Shown: positions 17,035-24,514, counted from the first letter of the stretch. The stretch is 64,000 nt of DNA from Nocardia sp. CC227C (GCF_030767025.1 NZ_JASITE010000011.1:205872-269871), one strand, 5' to 3'. Translations and numbers: made by a program. The notes: generated by a model from the sequence alone, not told the origin.

Positions 17035-17922
17035 ATGGAGCTTCGTGATCTTGTAGCTCGAGCTGTACGCATCGGGGCAACACCCGGACTTCCAGCTTCC
17101 TCGGCCGAGCTCGCTGCGGCAGAGTCGCGACTAGGGGTCCGCTTCGATCACCAATACAGAGAGCTGATGTCGATCTGCAGCGGCATCGAGGCGATCGGTG
17201 GTTCCTTCCTGTACCCAGCCGATGAGCTCGGTGCCTCGCCACGATGGCTGGAGTGGACCGCTTTTCTCGAGATCGAGTACTTCACCGGAGATCCGCCGGG
17301 CTTCGAGATGCGGAACTGGGAAATGATCGAACCGATCTTCCATCCGCCCCCGGCCGGACGAATTCATGTCCTGATCGGCGATGACGAATTACAGCCCGAG
17401 GCCCTGGTATGCAACTTCTCCAGTACAGATCCCGATGCGCCGCCCGGGGATATCGCCCAGTGTCGCTACGAACCTCACATCCGTGGAGATCTCACCGAGA
17501 CCTTGGCCCAACTGGTCGACGTTGCCGAAGAACGCGGCATGGATGACGGGCGCGTCGAGTCCGACCAGCACGATCGCGCGGACGTGTACTTCCAAATCGG
17601 CCGTCTGCTGCGAGGGATCTCGACACAGAACCGTGCGTATATTCGCCATGCCCTGTCGGCTCGATGGCGTCACGAGTTCGACCAGCGACCTGGCCAACCC
17701 GGCCTCAACGACCTCCGCGATTCCGTGTGCTGGCATCGGGTACCAGCCAAGATCGAACCGATCGAGTATGACCTGTGGGGATCGCCTCCGCATTCTGTGC
17801 GCGCCACGGCAACCATGCCCGAGGGCTGGTCGAAATCCCCGCTCGAGGCCGTCATTGGTGTCGTCAAGGAGAACACCGTGTGGCGGATCGACTCGTGGTC
17901 ATGGAGTCGACCGGACGGATAG
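17035..17922 (+). CDS. SUKH (SMI1/KNR4-type) domain protein
   Basis: 295 residues. The N-terminal region has the SUKH pattern (ASSAELAAAESRLGVRFDHQYRELMSICSG, split here as ASSAELAAAESRLGV then FDHQYRELM), continuing through FLYPADELG and a Trp/acidic-rich stretch to about residue 150. The C-terminal 130 residues match nothing I know. SUKH proteins are often immunity factors to polymorphic toxins, or peptide-binding regulators. No toxin gene is recognisable beside it, so it may be an orphan immunity gene. GC content looks lower than in the core genes, consistent with transfer. The start is the ATG at 17035; ribosome site is weak. Confidence 0.75.
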   Translation: MELRDLVARAVRIGATPGLPASSAELAAAESRLGVRFDHQYRELMSICSGIEAIGGSFLYPADELGASPRWLEWTAFLEIEYFTGDPPGFEMRNWEMIEPIFHPPPAGRIHVLIGDDELQPEALVCNFSSTDPDAPPGDIAQCRYEPHIRGDLTETLAQLVDVAEERGMDDGRVESDQHDRADVYFQIGRLLRGISTQNRAYIRHALSARWRHEFDQRPGQPGLNDLRDSVCWHRVPAKIEPIEYDLWGSPPHSVRATATMPEGWSKSPLEAVIGVVKENTVWRIDSWSWSRPDG

Positions 17923-17947
17923 AGGCGGCGCAGTTGGTTGCGAGCAA

Positions 17948-18290
17948 GTGGCGCTACCTCTTCCGAACAGTAATCCGTCCGATTGGGATCTGACGGACGA
18001 ACTCGCCGATACCCATACTCAGAGCTATCCCCAGGGCGCGGCACTGATGGCACTGGGGATCTCCGCCATTCCAGGCGGGCTACTCGGGATGCTCCTCAAT
18101 GTCATGGCGAAGACCCGGAGCGGCGGAACTCAGCGGATTCGCCGTACAAGTCGGGCTCCTGCTATGCGGGACGCTGCTGCCACACCGAGGCAAGGAGCAC
18201 CTCCCCTACCCTGTGCTTCTCCACCTCATCCTGAATCAACCGGCGGGCCCGAACGCACTGGTCTGCCGAATGCAGGATGCCGAATCGAGC
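17948..18290 (+). pseudogene. Frameshifted remnant of a hydrophobic protein
   Basis: From GTG 17948 one frame reads protein-like through SDWDLTDELADTHTQSYP and AALMALGISAIPGGLLGML to about 18115. The neighbouring frame then continues with AELSGFAVQVGLLLCGTLLP and EHLPYPVLLHLILNQPAGPN. Together they look like one protein broken by a one-base shift near 18118. I do not know the family. Confidence 0.45.
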
Positions 18291-18688
18291 CTCCCTGGTC
18301 GGGCTCGATCGGTGTGGCAAGCTCACGGCATGGACAGTCTGCTTACCTTCGACAGCGAGCGGTCCATCGTGCTGGATCGAGCCTCCAGGCCGAGTTGAAC
18401 ACGCAAGTGTTTCCGTTGCTGGAGGCACCGAAGTTGTTTCAACTGCCCGACCTTCGCCCCGATGCCCAGCATGACTGGGGTTGGGTTGTGGGCGTAGATG
18501 GCTTTCATGAACTGGTAGCGATCGATGAACCTGTTCGAGTCCTCACACTGATCGTTGCAGCAGACGACTAGCGAAGAACTCGGCTCTTGCCGCTGGTCGC
18601 GCTGACCGAACCGGCCAGCGCGGGCGAGGCGAAGATCAACGGGCCGAATCGATCGGGTGCCGGGCCGAACGCACTAAATTGCCGAATG
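18244..18688 (+). repeat. Imperfect direct repeat pair
   Basis: Copies at 18244-18272 and 18661-18688 share CGGGC, CGAACGCACT and TGCCGAATG with about 24 of 29 positions equal. They bracket the frameshifted ORF at 18330-18571. This may be a duplication or excision scar. Confidence 0.55.
18330..18571 (+). pseudogene. Frameshifted small ORF, unknown
   Basis: ATG 18330 opens MDSLLTFDSERSIVLDRA, and the frame then stops at 18398. A second frame picks up at SSLQAELNTQVFPLLEAP and runs through DWGWVVGVDGFHELVAIDE to a stop at 18571. A one-base shift near 18383 would join them into a protein of about 80 residues. Could also be a sequencing error. Confidence 0.4.
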
Positions 18689-18759
18689 AGGTTTCCATGG
18701 CCTGGTGTCTCGACTCTTATAGGCACTTCAGAGTAATTTGCTGCAAGTATGCTGTTCTT

Positions 18760-19284
18760 GTGAACGTCGATGGCCGGTCTGTACGCGAGCGGACATTGGG
18801 TGCGCTGAGATGGGCGTGGGTGGTGTCGTTTGGCGTATTCGCGGTGTGCAGTGTGTACCTCGGTGTTACTGGGAACCGGAGCCCCGACAACGGTATTCAG
18901 ACACGGGTGTTGTGGGCGGTGGTGTCTTTGTCGCTAGCCGTCGGTTTCGCCGCGTCCGCTCTATGGATTCATCGGCGTGGTACGGCTCGGATTGAACCGT
19001 GGAGCGTGGGCCTGCGTAAGGCGCTGAGTTGGGCTACGACGTGGCTACTCGCGTTCTTCTCGTTCGGTTGCCTGCTAGCCGTGTTTTTTCCTCACGATAG
19101 CTTCTCGGACTCTACCGATACAGCGACGTATTGGTACGGCCGTGTTGGGCTGGGCTCGTTTTACCTCGCCTTTGCAGTTGCTGCCGGCGCGGCGGCTGTC
19201 GGGGTCCGGCGTAAGACTCGACCACGATCGACTGCCGATGCCTCGGACCCTGCACGTACGTTCCCAACCAGCGACCGCACATAG
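18760..19284 (+). CDS. Four-helix membrane protein, unknown
   Basis: 174 residues with four predicted membrane helices: WAWVVSFGVFAVCSVYLGV, VLWAVVSLSLAVGFAASAL, TTWLLAFFSFGCLLAVFF and GLGSFYLAFAVAAGAAAVGV. Loops are short and the C-terminus is Arg/Ser-rich and polar. The GTG at 18760 is chosen because it directly precedes a soluble basic start (VDGRSVRERTLGALR). A longer start at 18679 would add 27 residues with no family support. I recognise no family. It lies in the low-conservation part of the accessory stretch. Confidence 0.6.
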   Translation: MNVDGRSVRERTLGALRWAWVVSFGVFAVCSVYLGVTGNRSPDNGIQTRVLWAVVSLSLAVGFAASALWIHRRGTARIEPWSVGLRKALSWATTWLLAFFSFGCLLAVFFPHDSFSDSTDTATYWYGRVGLGSFYLAFAVAAGAAAVGVRRKTRPRSTADASDPARTFPTSDRT

Positions 19285-19442
19285 ATTCGTGCCGCACCAC
19301 CCAGCAAGGGTTCTCGAAGTATGCCCCATGCCGCTTATGGCTCGTGTGGCCCGTCGGCGCCTACGCCCGATTCGATTCGTCTGCCAGTGGACGGCGTCCA
19401 CAGTTCGGGAAACATCTACCCGCCGAGACCGATCGCTGTTGA

Positions 19443-19925
19443 TCAGCCTCGCGAAGCGCCGTCGGGCCAGACGATGACGACAGGCACGCCCTTGTCGCGG
19501 GCCAGCTCGACGACGGTGCCGGTACCGCCCTTCCCGTTGGGCTGGGAATCCCATACGGCGATCAGCGCATCACAGGTACCGACGACTGCCTCGTTCGCGG
19601 CCTCGTATGCCTCACGGCCCGCCTCGTCGAACTCCATCACACGGACGGTGTCGGCGCACCGGATGAGCCCGTCGAACTGCTGGGTGTGATCGGGCTTGAC
19701 CTTGCGCTCACGGTAGTTCCGCGACGGCAGCACGACCTCGAGTCGGCCGCCCGCGTCGAGTACGGCCTGCGCGAACACCGAGTCGGCACCGCGGGCGATG
19801 CAGCTGACGCCGACGAGGTCGGCCGCATCGCCGTGCTCGTCGAGGACGCGGTGGATCTCGTCGTAGATGAGCGGAACCGAGTCGGCGGTGATGTTCATAT
19901 GTCCGGTCACACCGATACGAGTCAT
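19443..19925 (-). CDS. SLOG-domain (nucleotide-sensing Rossmannoid) protein
   Basis: 160 residues. The N-terminal TRIGVTGHMNITADSV, the ARGADSVFAQAVLDAGG loop, DALIAVWDSQPNGKGGTG and the final VVIVWPDG match the SLOG/YspA-like superfamily, which binds nucleotide-derived ligands and often takes part in conflict systems. The ATG at 19925 gives the family start. It is followed upstream by a palindrome (20008-20023) that could be an operator. The neighbours are a HAD phosphatase and an XRE-TPR regulator, suggesting a three-gene signalling locus. Ligand and output are not known. Confidence 0.8.
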   Translation of the reverse strand: MTRIGVTGHMNITADSVPLIYDEIHRVLDEHGDAADLVGVSCIARGADSVFAQAVLDAGGRLEVVLPSRNYRERKVKPDHTQQFDGLIRCADTVRVMEFDEAGREAYEAANEAVVGTCDALIAVWDSQPNGKGGTGTVVELARDKGVPVVIVWPDGASRG

Positions 19926-20315
19926 GCCCACTTCTATACAGGCGCGGTGATGAAAGGTCGCACCCTGTCGCGGAACTCGGCCGCGACAGCGACGTCGACG
20001 AGTTGGCTTGTACGCTGGTACAAATCGCCGAGGTGCATGAGGCGCGCGCATGGGTGGCCGCACGGCCGGGCCGCTGGCGGGTGGCACAGTCGCGTAGGTG
20101 CGCGCGGCTAGATGTCGGGGTACGACGGCGCTTCGACTCGCGTCAGCGGCAGTACCGCCACGTTGGGCCCCTGCGCCAACGACTCCAGCGCTTCCGGCGA
20201 CACCGGGTCGTAGTCGCGCACTACGAGCCCGCGTCCACGGGGCGCAACCGCCGCTCCGCGTGCTGCCAACGGCGTGCTGAAAGGGTATGAGCCGCGCGCT
20301 CCTCACGGCTGCGCC
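19926..20315. other. Region between SLOG and HAD genes
   Basis: 390 bp. It contains the palindrome at 20008-20023. On the minus strand 20111-20224 reads VRDYDPVSPEALESLAQG and ends in PSYPDI and a stop; it looks protein-like but has only a GTG start with no clear ribosome site. Confidence 0.4.
20008..20023. promoter_or_regulatory. Palindromic operator candidate upstream of the SLOG gene
   Basis: TTGTAC-GCTG-GTACAA is a perfect inverted repeat with a 4-nt spacer, 83 nt upstream of the SLOG start. The shape fits a dimeric repressor site (GntR-like or XRE-like). Binding protein unknown; the nearby XRE-TPR regulator is one candidate. Confidence 0.45.
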
Positions 20316-21020
20316 TCAGCCCCGCGCCAGCGCACGGATCAGGTGTTCAATTCCCGCCGCATCGGTGAGGTCGCTGAGAACGGCGTCGGCGGTCTCGAGA
20401 TCAGCTGCGGCTGTACCGCCTGCTGCGACCGCGATCACGCGTGCGCCACCCTGGCGGGCAGTCTCGATATCGCCGAGACTGTCGCCGATCAACACCGTAT
20501 TGTGTTGGCCGAATTCGCCGTCGTTGCTGGCACGGGCTTGTGCGATGGGGACGAGCGCGGGCCGATGCCTATCGTCGTCGCCGTAGGCGCCGGTGGCGAG
20601 GTCGAGATGCTTGTGCAGGCCGAAGGTTTCGAGCTTGATGCGTGTGACTCGACGGGTATTGCCAGTGAGGACCGATTGCCGGATTCCCTTGATCGTCGCG
20701 AGGTGCTCGAGCGCTTCCTCGGCTCCGGGCATCACGCGACCTTGCTCGCGAAGTTGCTCCTGCCGTTCGATATACGCCGCTGCGAGCGACTCGGCGAACA
20801 CCGGAAAGAGAGGCGGCCGATCGATATCATGCAGTGCTGCCGCGGCAGCGTAGATGTCCGGTTCAGTACGGCCGGTGATTTGGGGCATGCGCTCCAAGGT
20901 GCGGCTGGTGACGTCCTCGAACGCTGCGGCGAACGATGCGCGACCGACCCCACGGGTCTCGATGAGCGTATGGTCGACATCCCACAGCACGAGAACGCTG
21001 TCGTTCTGCCTGAATGACAT
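20316..21020 (-). CDS. HAD-superfamily phosphatase
   Basis: 234 residues with HAD motif I LWDVDHTLIE (Asp nucleophile and acid), motif II SVLTGNTRR, the motif III Lys in the RIKLETFGL region, and motif IV IGDSLGDIETAR. A helical cap lies at about 25-95, as in phosphoglycolate phosphatase-like enzymes. Such enzymes cleave small phosphate esters. ATG 21020 is preferred because GGAGGTGA then sits 8 nt upstream. It is divergent from the XRE-TPR regulator with only 35 bp between starts, so the promoters overlap and control is likely shared. Confidence 0.88.
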   Translation of the reverse strand: MSFRQNDSVLVLWDVDHTLIETRGVGRASFAAAFEDVTSRTLERMPQITGRTEPDIYAAAAALHDIDRPPLFPVFAESLAAAYIERQEQLREQGRVMPGAEEALEHLATIKGIRQSVLTGNTRRVTRIKLETFGLHKHLDLATGAYGDDDRHRPALVPIAQARASNDGEFGQHNTVLIGDSLGDIETARQGGARVIAVAAGGTAAADLETADAVLSDLTDAAGIEHLIRALARG

Positions 21021-21055
21021 GCGGGTCGTCACCTCCGGCCCCTACTGTGGCAGAC

Positions 21056-22252
21056 ATGGCCAGAGCGCCACGCCCCAATGACAGTATCGGCGCACGGATC
21101 CGTGTACATCGCGAGCGGTCTGGAAAGTCACAGGCCGTCGTTGCGGGCCTCGCCGGGATCAGCGAGGACTACCTCGGACAGATCGAGCGCGGGCGGAAAA
21201 TTCCGAGCACCCGCGTGATTCAGTCGCTCGCCGACGCGCTGCGTATTCCGGCAGGCGTATTGCTGGGCGATACGCCCGCAGCCCCCACGTCACCTGCGGC
21301 CGGTTGCGGCAACCGGTTGGCGCTGGCGTTGTTGTCGGGCGGCGGTGTTCCGACTGATCTGGCCGATCTTTCCGCACGGACAGATCTCGCGTGGCGAACC
21401 TGGCAGACTAGCGACCACCGATACAGCGATGTGTTGCCTACATTGCCGGAGTTGATCCGCAATACTGAAGCGACCTTGCGGGCCAGCCGCCATGATTCAC
21501 GGCATCGCGAGACCGCTGGCGTAGCCAGCGACCTGTACGGGTTGCTGCGCACGGTGACGCGGCGCGTCGGTCGATCAGATCTGTCGTACTTGGTCGCCGA
21601 TCGCGGTATCCGAGCAGCCGAGGATGCCGACAACCCAATTCGACTTGCGGTAGCAAGATGGAATCTCGGCCACACTCTGCTGATCTCCAACGAGTACGAG
21701 GCAGCCATCGAGCTAGCGACCAACGCCGCAGCGTCAGTCCTCGCCGAGAGTAGGGCCGAACCCGCTGCAATTGTGCTGGCGGGCGCGCTCGAACTAGTGG
21801 CGACGGTGGCCGAAGCGCGAACAGGCCGACTCTGGGAAGCACGTGACCGCTTGAACCGTGTGTATCCGGTCGCGGTGCGATCGCCGAATATGAGCAATGT
21901 CGGGCACACGATGTTCAGTACGACGAATGTCGGGTTTCACGCCATCTCGATCGAACTTCAAGCAGGGGACGCGCTCGAGGCACTGCGGATAGCTGAGCAG
22001 CTCGACACATCGGAGTATCTGTCGGTCGAGCGGCGGTTCACCTTCGCGCTCGATCTGGCCCGCGCCTACGAGCTTCGCCGCCAGGAGACCGGGACTTTAC
22101 TGCACCTTCTCAACGCCGAGCAGATCTCCCCTGAAGACCTGCAGTACAACTCCGAGGCACACGAGATGGTGCGCCGTCTGCTCCAAGGCCATCGCTCTCC
22201 GAACCGTGTTCAGGCTGCAGGTCTGGCCGACCGCCTCAGCATCCCAGTCTGA
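21056..22252 (+). CDS. XRE-family regulator with TPR-like sensor domain
   Basis: 398 residues. The N-terminal helix-turn-helix (about 8-65) contains GARIRVHRERSGKSQAVVAG and SEDYLGQIERGRKIPS. The remaining 300 residues are helical and TPR-like, as in actinobacterial regulators that bind peptides or small molecules. The ATG at 21056 starts near the base of a plausible -10 (TACTGT, 21043-21048), so the transcript may be leaderless. It is divergent from the HAD gene. The family often acts on adjacent genes. The ligand is unknown. Confidence 0.82.
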   Translation: MARAPRPNDSIGARIRVHRERSGKSQAVVAGLAGISEDYLGQIERGRKIPSTRVIQSLADALRIPAGVLLGDTPAAPTSPAAGCGNRLALALLSGGGVPTDLADLSARTDLAWRTWQTSDHRYSDVLPTLPELIRNTEATLRASRHDSRHRETAGVASDLYGLLRTVTRRVGRSDLSYLVADRGIRAAEDADNPIRLAVARWNLGHTLLISNEYEAAIELATNAAASVLAESRAEPAAIVLAGALELVATVAEARTGRLWEARDRLNRVYPVAVRSPNMSNVGHTMFSTTNVGFHAISIELQAGDALEALRIAEQLDTSEYLSVERRFTFALDLARAYELRRQETGTLLHLLNAEQISPEDLQYNSEAHEMVRRLLQGHRSPNRVQAAGLADRLSIPV

Positions 22253-22449
22253 CCCGGACTGAAAGTCAGCCCGGTCCCTGAGACCGGGTTGCAGCACGGT
22301 GGGCGTTCTACGTTCGTCCTGCCCCGGTGCCGGGAGGGACCAGTCGACCCTCACCCCATTGATCGCACTGCAACCGCAGGGTCGGTGGGCGGTCATTCCT
22401 CGGCGCCGGGTGCACTCCAAACCGTTCCAGGGCACTGGAGGCACCCGAC

Positions 22450-22620
22450 ATGGAAATCATCCTCGCAATCACGGTCATTGCGCTACTCCTCCTGGTCGTC
22501 GCGGCGGCCGTCCTCGACGACGTTGCGCACGCGCGCCGCCACCGCGGTCCCACAGTCGCCGAGATCAAGGCGCGCCTAGACGCCGAGGCCGCACGCAAGT
22601 TCGTACCGATGCGGGGGTAG
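22450..22620 (+). CDS. Small single-pass membrane protein, unknown
   Basis: 56 residues: an N-terminal membrane helix (MEIILAITVIALLLLVVAA) and a charged tail with AEIKARLDAEAARKF. First of five tandem small plus-strand genes downstream of the XRE-TPR regulator. The next gene starts 2 nt after its stop, which suggests one transcript. I do not recognise the family. Confidence 0.6.
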   Translation: MEIILAITVIALLLLVVAAAVLDDVAHARRHRGPTVAEIKARLDAEAARKFVPMRG

Positions 22621-22622
22621 CC

Positions 22623-22829
22623 ATGGCGATTCATCTTCCCCCGAATATCGACGCCTCGACCATCGCGGCGATCATCAACCACGCGAGCTTTCGGTGGGCG
22701 GCCGAGCATCCGCACGAGGCCATGCAGGCACACCGCGAATGCCGTGTCGGCCAGTGCCTTACGAAGACGATCGCGTACAAGAAGCTCGTCGGCGACGGCA
22801 AGCTCGTGCCCGCGGGGTGGCCCGCGTGA
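22623..22829 (+). CDS. Small protein of unknown function
   Basis: 68 residues beginning MAIHLPPNIDASTIAAIINH, rich in His, Ala and Lys, with two Cys in HRECRVGQCLTK. The ATG follows the previous stop by 2 nt and its stop overlaps the following GTG as GTGA. Tight spacing supports a real co-translated gene. No domain is recognised; the Cys and His residues could bind metal, but that is a guess. Confidence 0.55.
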   Translation: MAIHLPPNIDASTIAAIINHASFRWAAEHPHEAMQAHRECRVGQCLTKTIAYKKLVGDGKLVPAGWPA

Positions 22830-23170
22830 GCGCGCCAACCACGAGCGGGACCGCGCGCTCGGCGATTGCCAACGGCGTTACGCGGCAGCCTCGCCCCGGC
22901 GCGGCGGCCCGAACGGGCACGCCGACGATGCACACCAGCGAACACGAGAGCGGGACGGCCCTGTGGGCGATCGTCGGCGGCGTCGCAACGGTTTTCGCGG
23001 TGCGTAGCGGCCGACGCGCCATGTCCATGCCGCTCAGCGAGAACGGTGTCGACCTCGGGAAGTGCTTCGACCTGTTCCCGGATCAGCGTGAACTGTTCTG
23101 GAAAGTGCTCGTCGAGCGCGAGGAGGTGCGTCCCGGCGGACCCATCTGCGGCCGCATCTCGGGCCGATAG
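22826..23170 (+). CDS. Hypothetical protein
   Basis: 114 residues from GTG 22826, overlapping the previous stop by 4 nt. It has a hydrophobic patch ALWAIVGGVATVFAV (about 50-64) and a final charged part with CFDLFPDQRELFWKVLVE. An internal ATG at 22928 would give a shorter product of about 80 residues. The opposite strand also has a long frame here, but third-position GC favours this strand. No known family. Confidence 0.5.
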   Translation: MSAPTTSGTARSAIANGVTRQPRPGAAARTGTPTMHTSEHESGTALWAIVGGVATVFAVRSGRRAMSMPLSENGVDLGKCFDLFPDQRELFWKVLVEREEVRPGGPICGRISGR

Positions 23171-23263
23171 GCCGGTGCCCTCATGGTCGCAGCAGCCAGA
23201 GCACCGCCGGTCGAGGTGCTGCCGAATTGTCCACGCCCACAACTGAACCAATAGGACGACATC

Positions 23264-23722
23264 ATGCGCACTGCTCCTCTCTTCCGTCTACCGCGCGCCT
23301 TACCCGTCGCGACTGCGGCCGCGTTGGCTGTCGCGGGCGTCGCCACCGTCGGCACCGCGCCCGCCGAGGCCGCCGCGAAGTCGTGCGGATTCGAGTTCAC
23401 CCACCGGCAGCCATCGGTGTACCCGCCGGAGATCATCGGCAACGGGTTCGCCCAGTGCGATGTACCGCCCGAAGAACACTCGCTGATCCTGGCGCTGGAA
23501 TACCGCCAGGGTGAGCGGTGGGTGAACGCGGCGCACATCCGCGACGCCGGGATCCCGCCCGGACCGCCGGGTCGCCGCTCGTATGAGGTCAAGGCAGCCT
23601 GTTACGCGGGGACGTGGCGTGTCAGTATGAGCGTCACGGGCAGCATTCAGGGGCAGCCGTTCGTGTTCAGCGACTACTCGCGGACCCGTGAAGTGCCGAC
23701 AACCCAGTGTCCGAGCCGATGA
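23264..23722 (+). CDS. Secreted protein with signal peptide, unknown
   Basis: 152 residues. A clear signal peptide has basic start MRTAPLFRLPR, hydrophobic ATAAALAVAGVATVG and likely cut after APAEAAA (about residue 37). The mature part has four Cys (SCGFEF, QCDVPP, ACYAGT, QCPS), suggesting two disulfides, and a Tyr/Arg-rich middle. I recognise no family; a small secreted beta-sheet protein is possible. The stop codon lies just before the next small gene. Confidence 0.7.
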   Translation: MRTAPLFRLPRALPVATAAALAVAGVATVGTAPAEAAAKSCGFEFTHRQPSVYPPEIIGNGFAQCDVPPEEHSLILALEYRQGERWVNAAHIRDAGIPPGPPGRRSYEVKAACYAGTWRVSMSVTGSIQGQPFVFSDYSRTREVPTTQCPSR

Positions 23723-23733
23723 GAGGAATTCCG

Positions 23734-23919
23734 ATGTCGATGGACGAGCGCACATCCCAGGAGTTGCGGGACAGGATTCAGCCGATCGCCGAGGCGGTGG
23801 CCGCGAAGCTCGGAGCCAGGCACCCGGCCGTGGCGGCACTGGAGTTGGCTGCGGCTGAGATCGCCGCCGCCGTGCCCATGCCTCGCCGGTACGCCGATTA
23901 CGAGCCGCGGGTCGGATAA
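23734..23919 (+). CDS. Small helical protein, unknown
   Basis: 61 residues, starting MSMDERTSQELRDRIQPIAE and almost entirely amphipathic helix with many Ala and Glu. ATG 23734 is chosen because GAGAGGA is then about 7 nt upstream; an ATG at 23719 overlaps the previous stop and is the alternative. Last of the five small genes and followed by a terminator. Function unknown. Confidence 0.55.
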   Translation: MSMDERTSQELRDRIQPIAEAVAAKLGARHPAVAALELAAAEIAAAVPMPRRYADYEPRVG

Positions 23920-24066
23920 CCCCCATATCGTTCGATAGATCCGATGGCGAAACGCGCCGCGCAAACGACGAACCGCCCCGGCCGGGGCGGTTCGTGTGTG
24001 GACACGGAGTGTGGACACGAGCAGACCAGAAGGGCTAAAACCCTATCTGACCTGCTCTGATAGCTG
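23920..24066. other. Boundary region beside tRNA-Ala
   Basis: Holds the hairpin at 23970-23993 and two TGTGGACAC copies at 23997 and 24010. An imperfect hairpin follows the tRNA 3' end, with arms GAGCAG and CTGCTC and an inner AGGG/CCCT, probably the tRNA-Ala terminator on the minus strand. No second copy of the tRNA 3' end was seen elsewhere. Confidence 0.5.
23970..23993 (+). terminator. Terminator hairpin after the small-gene cluster
   Basis: Perfect 10-bp arms GAACCGCCCC and GGGGCGGTTC around GGCC. It is 50 nt downstream of the last small gene and can work in both directions. Confidence 0.75.
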
Positions 24067-24139
24067 TGGAGCCTAGGGGAATCGAACCCCTAACCCCTGC
24101 CTTGCAAAGGCAGTGCTCTGCCAATTGAGCTAAGGCCCC
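24067..24139 (-). tRNA. alaT: tRNA-Ala (TGC)
   Basis: 73 nt with full cloverleaf. The acceptor GGGGCCT pairs with AGGCTCC (one G-T), anticodon TGC lies in TTTGCAAA, and the T arm is GGTTCGAT. Discriminator A; no encoded CCA. The 3' end faces the accessory region, which makes it a candidate insertion target. Confidence 0.97.
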
Positions 24140-24166
24140 GGACGGGGAAGAATCCCCGAAAGTTGT

Positions 24167-24274
24167 TCAGCGGGTGGTTACCTCGTGCCAGAGGTCCGCG
24201 TCGTTGCGCTGACGCAGTTTGCTGATTCCGAAAATCACCGCGGCGACGAGGCCGATCGTGAGGAGAAATTTCAT
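24167..24274 (-). CDS. DLW-39 family micro-protein
   Basis: 35 residues between the two tRNA genes: MKFLLTIGLVAAVIFGISKL, then charged NDADLWHEVTTR. A single membrane helix is followed by the DLW motif that names the actinobacterial DLW-39 family, usually encoded beside tRNA-Ile/Ala near gyrA. A ribosome-site-like GGTGGG lies upstream of the ATG. No function is established. Confidence 0.85.
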   Translation of the reverse strand: MKFLLTIGLVAAVIFGISKLRQRNDADLWHEVTTR

Positions 24275-24303
24275 GAATCCCACCCTACAGAGATGTTCGG
24301 GAG

Positions 24304-24377
24304 TGGGCCTAGGAGGACTTGAACCTCCGACCTCTTCGTTATCAGCGAAGCGCTCTAACCGCCTGAGCTATAGGCCC
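24304..24377 (-). tRNA. ileT: tRNA-Ile (GAT)
   Basis: 74 nt with a complete cloverleaf. The acceptor GGGCCTA pairs with TAGGCCC, anticodon GAT lies in CTGATAAC, and the T arm is GGTTCAAGTCC. Discriminator A; no encoded CCA. Order ile-ala downstream of gyrA is as in mycobacteria. Confidence 0.97.
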
Positions 24378-24448
24378 TCATCTCGGTTCCGGGTGTCTCA
24401 CCCGAACCGAGGCATGAGATTACCGTACGACTCCCCGAGTAACCAAAA

Positions 24449-24486
24449 CGGCCGGTAGTGGGCTTGTAGGAGCCCGCCGCCGGCCG
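24449..24486 (-). terminator. Terminator hairpin of the gyrB-gyrA-DUF3566 operon
   Basis: Arms CGGCCGG and CCGGCCG with inner GGGCT/AGCCC pairing form a long stem around a TGTAGG loop. It lies 29 nt past the DUF3566 stop and before tRNA-Ile. Confidence 0.7.
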
Positions 24487-24514
24487 CTTGGAGAGGTACT
24501 CCGATGCGGGCGAG

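Noticed and set aside
20003..20290. Plus-strand Arg-rich frame between SLOG and HAD genes
   Set aside because: No start signal, no protein-like pattern; composition is typical of a shadow frame.
22631..23251. Minus-strand frame of 206 residues opposite the small-gene cluster
   Set aside because: Parts look protein-like, but third-position GC and tight start/stop spacing favour the plus-strand genes.
24067..24139. Duplicated tRNA-Ala 3' end marking the far edge of an integrated element
   Set aside because: I searched by eye for a second copy of the 3' half between 12000 and 24000 and found none.
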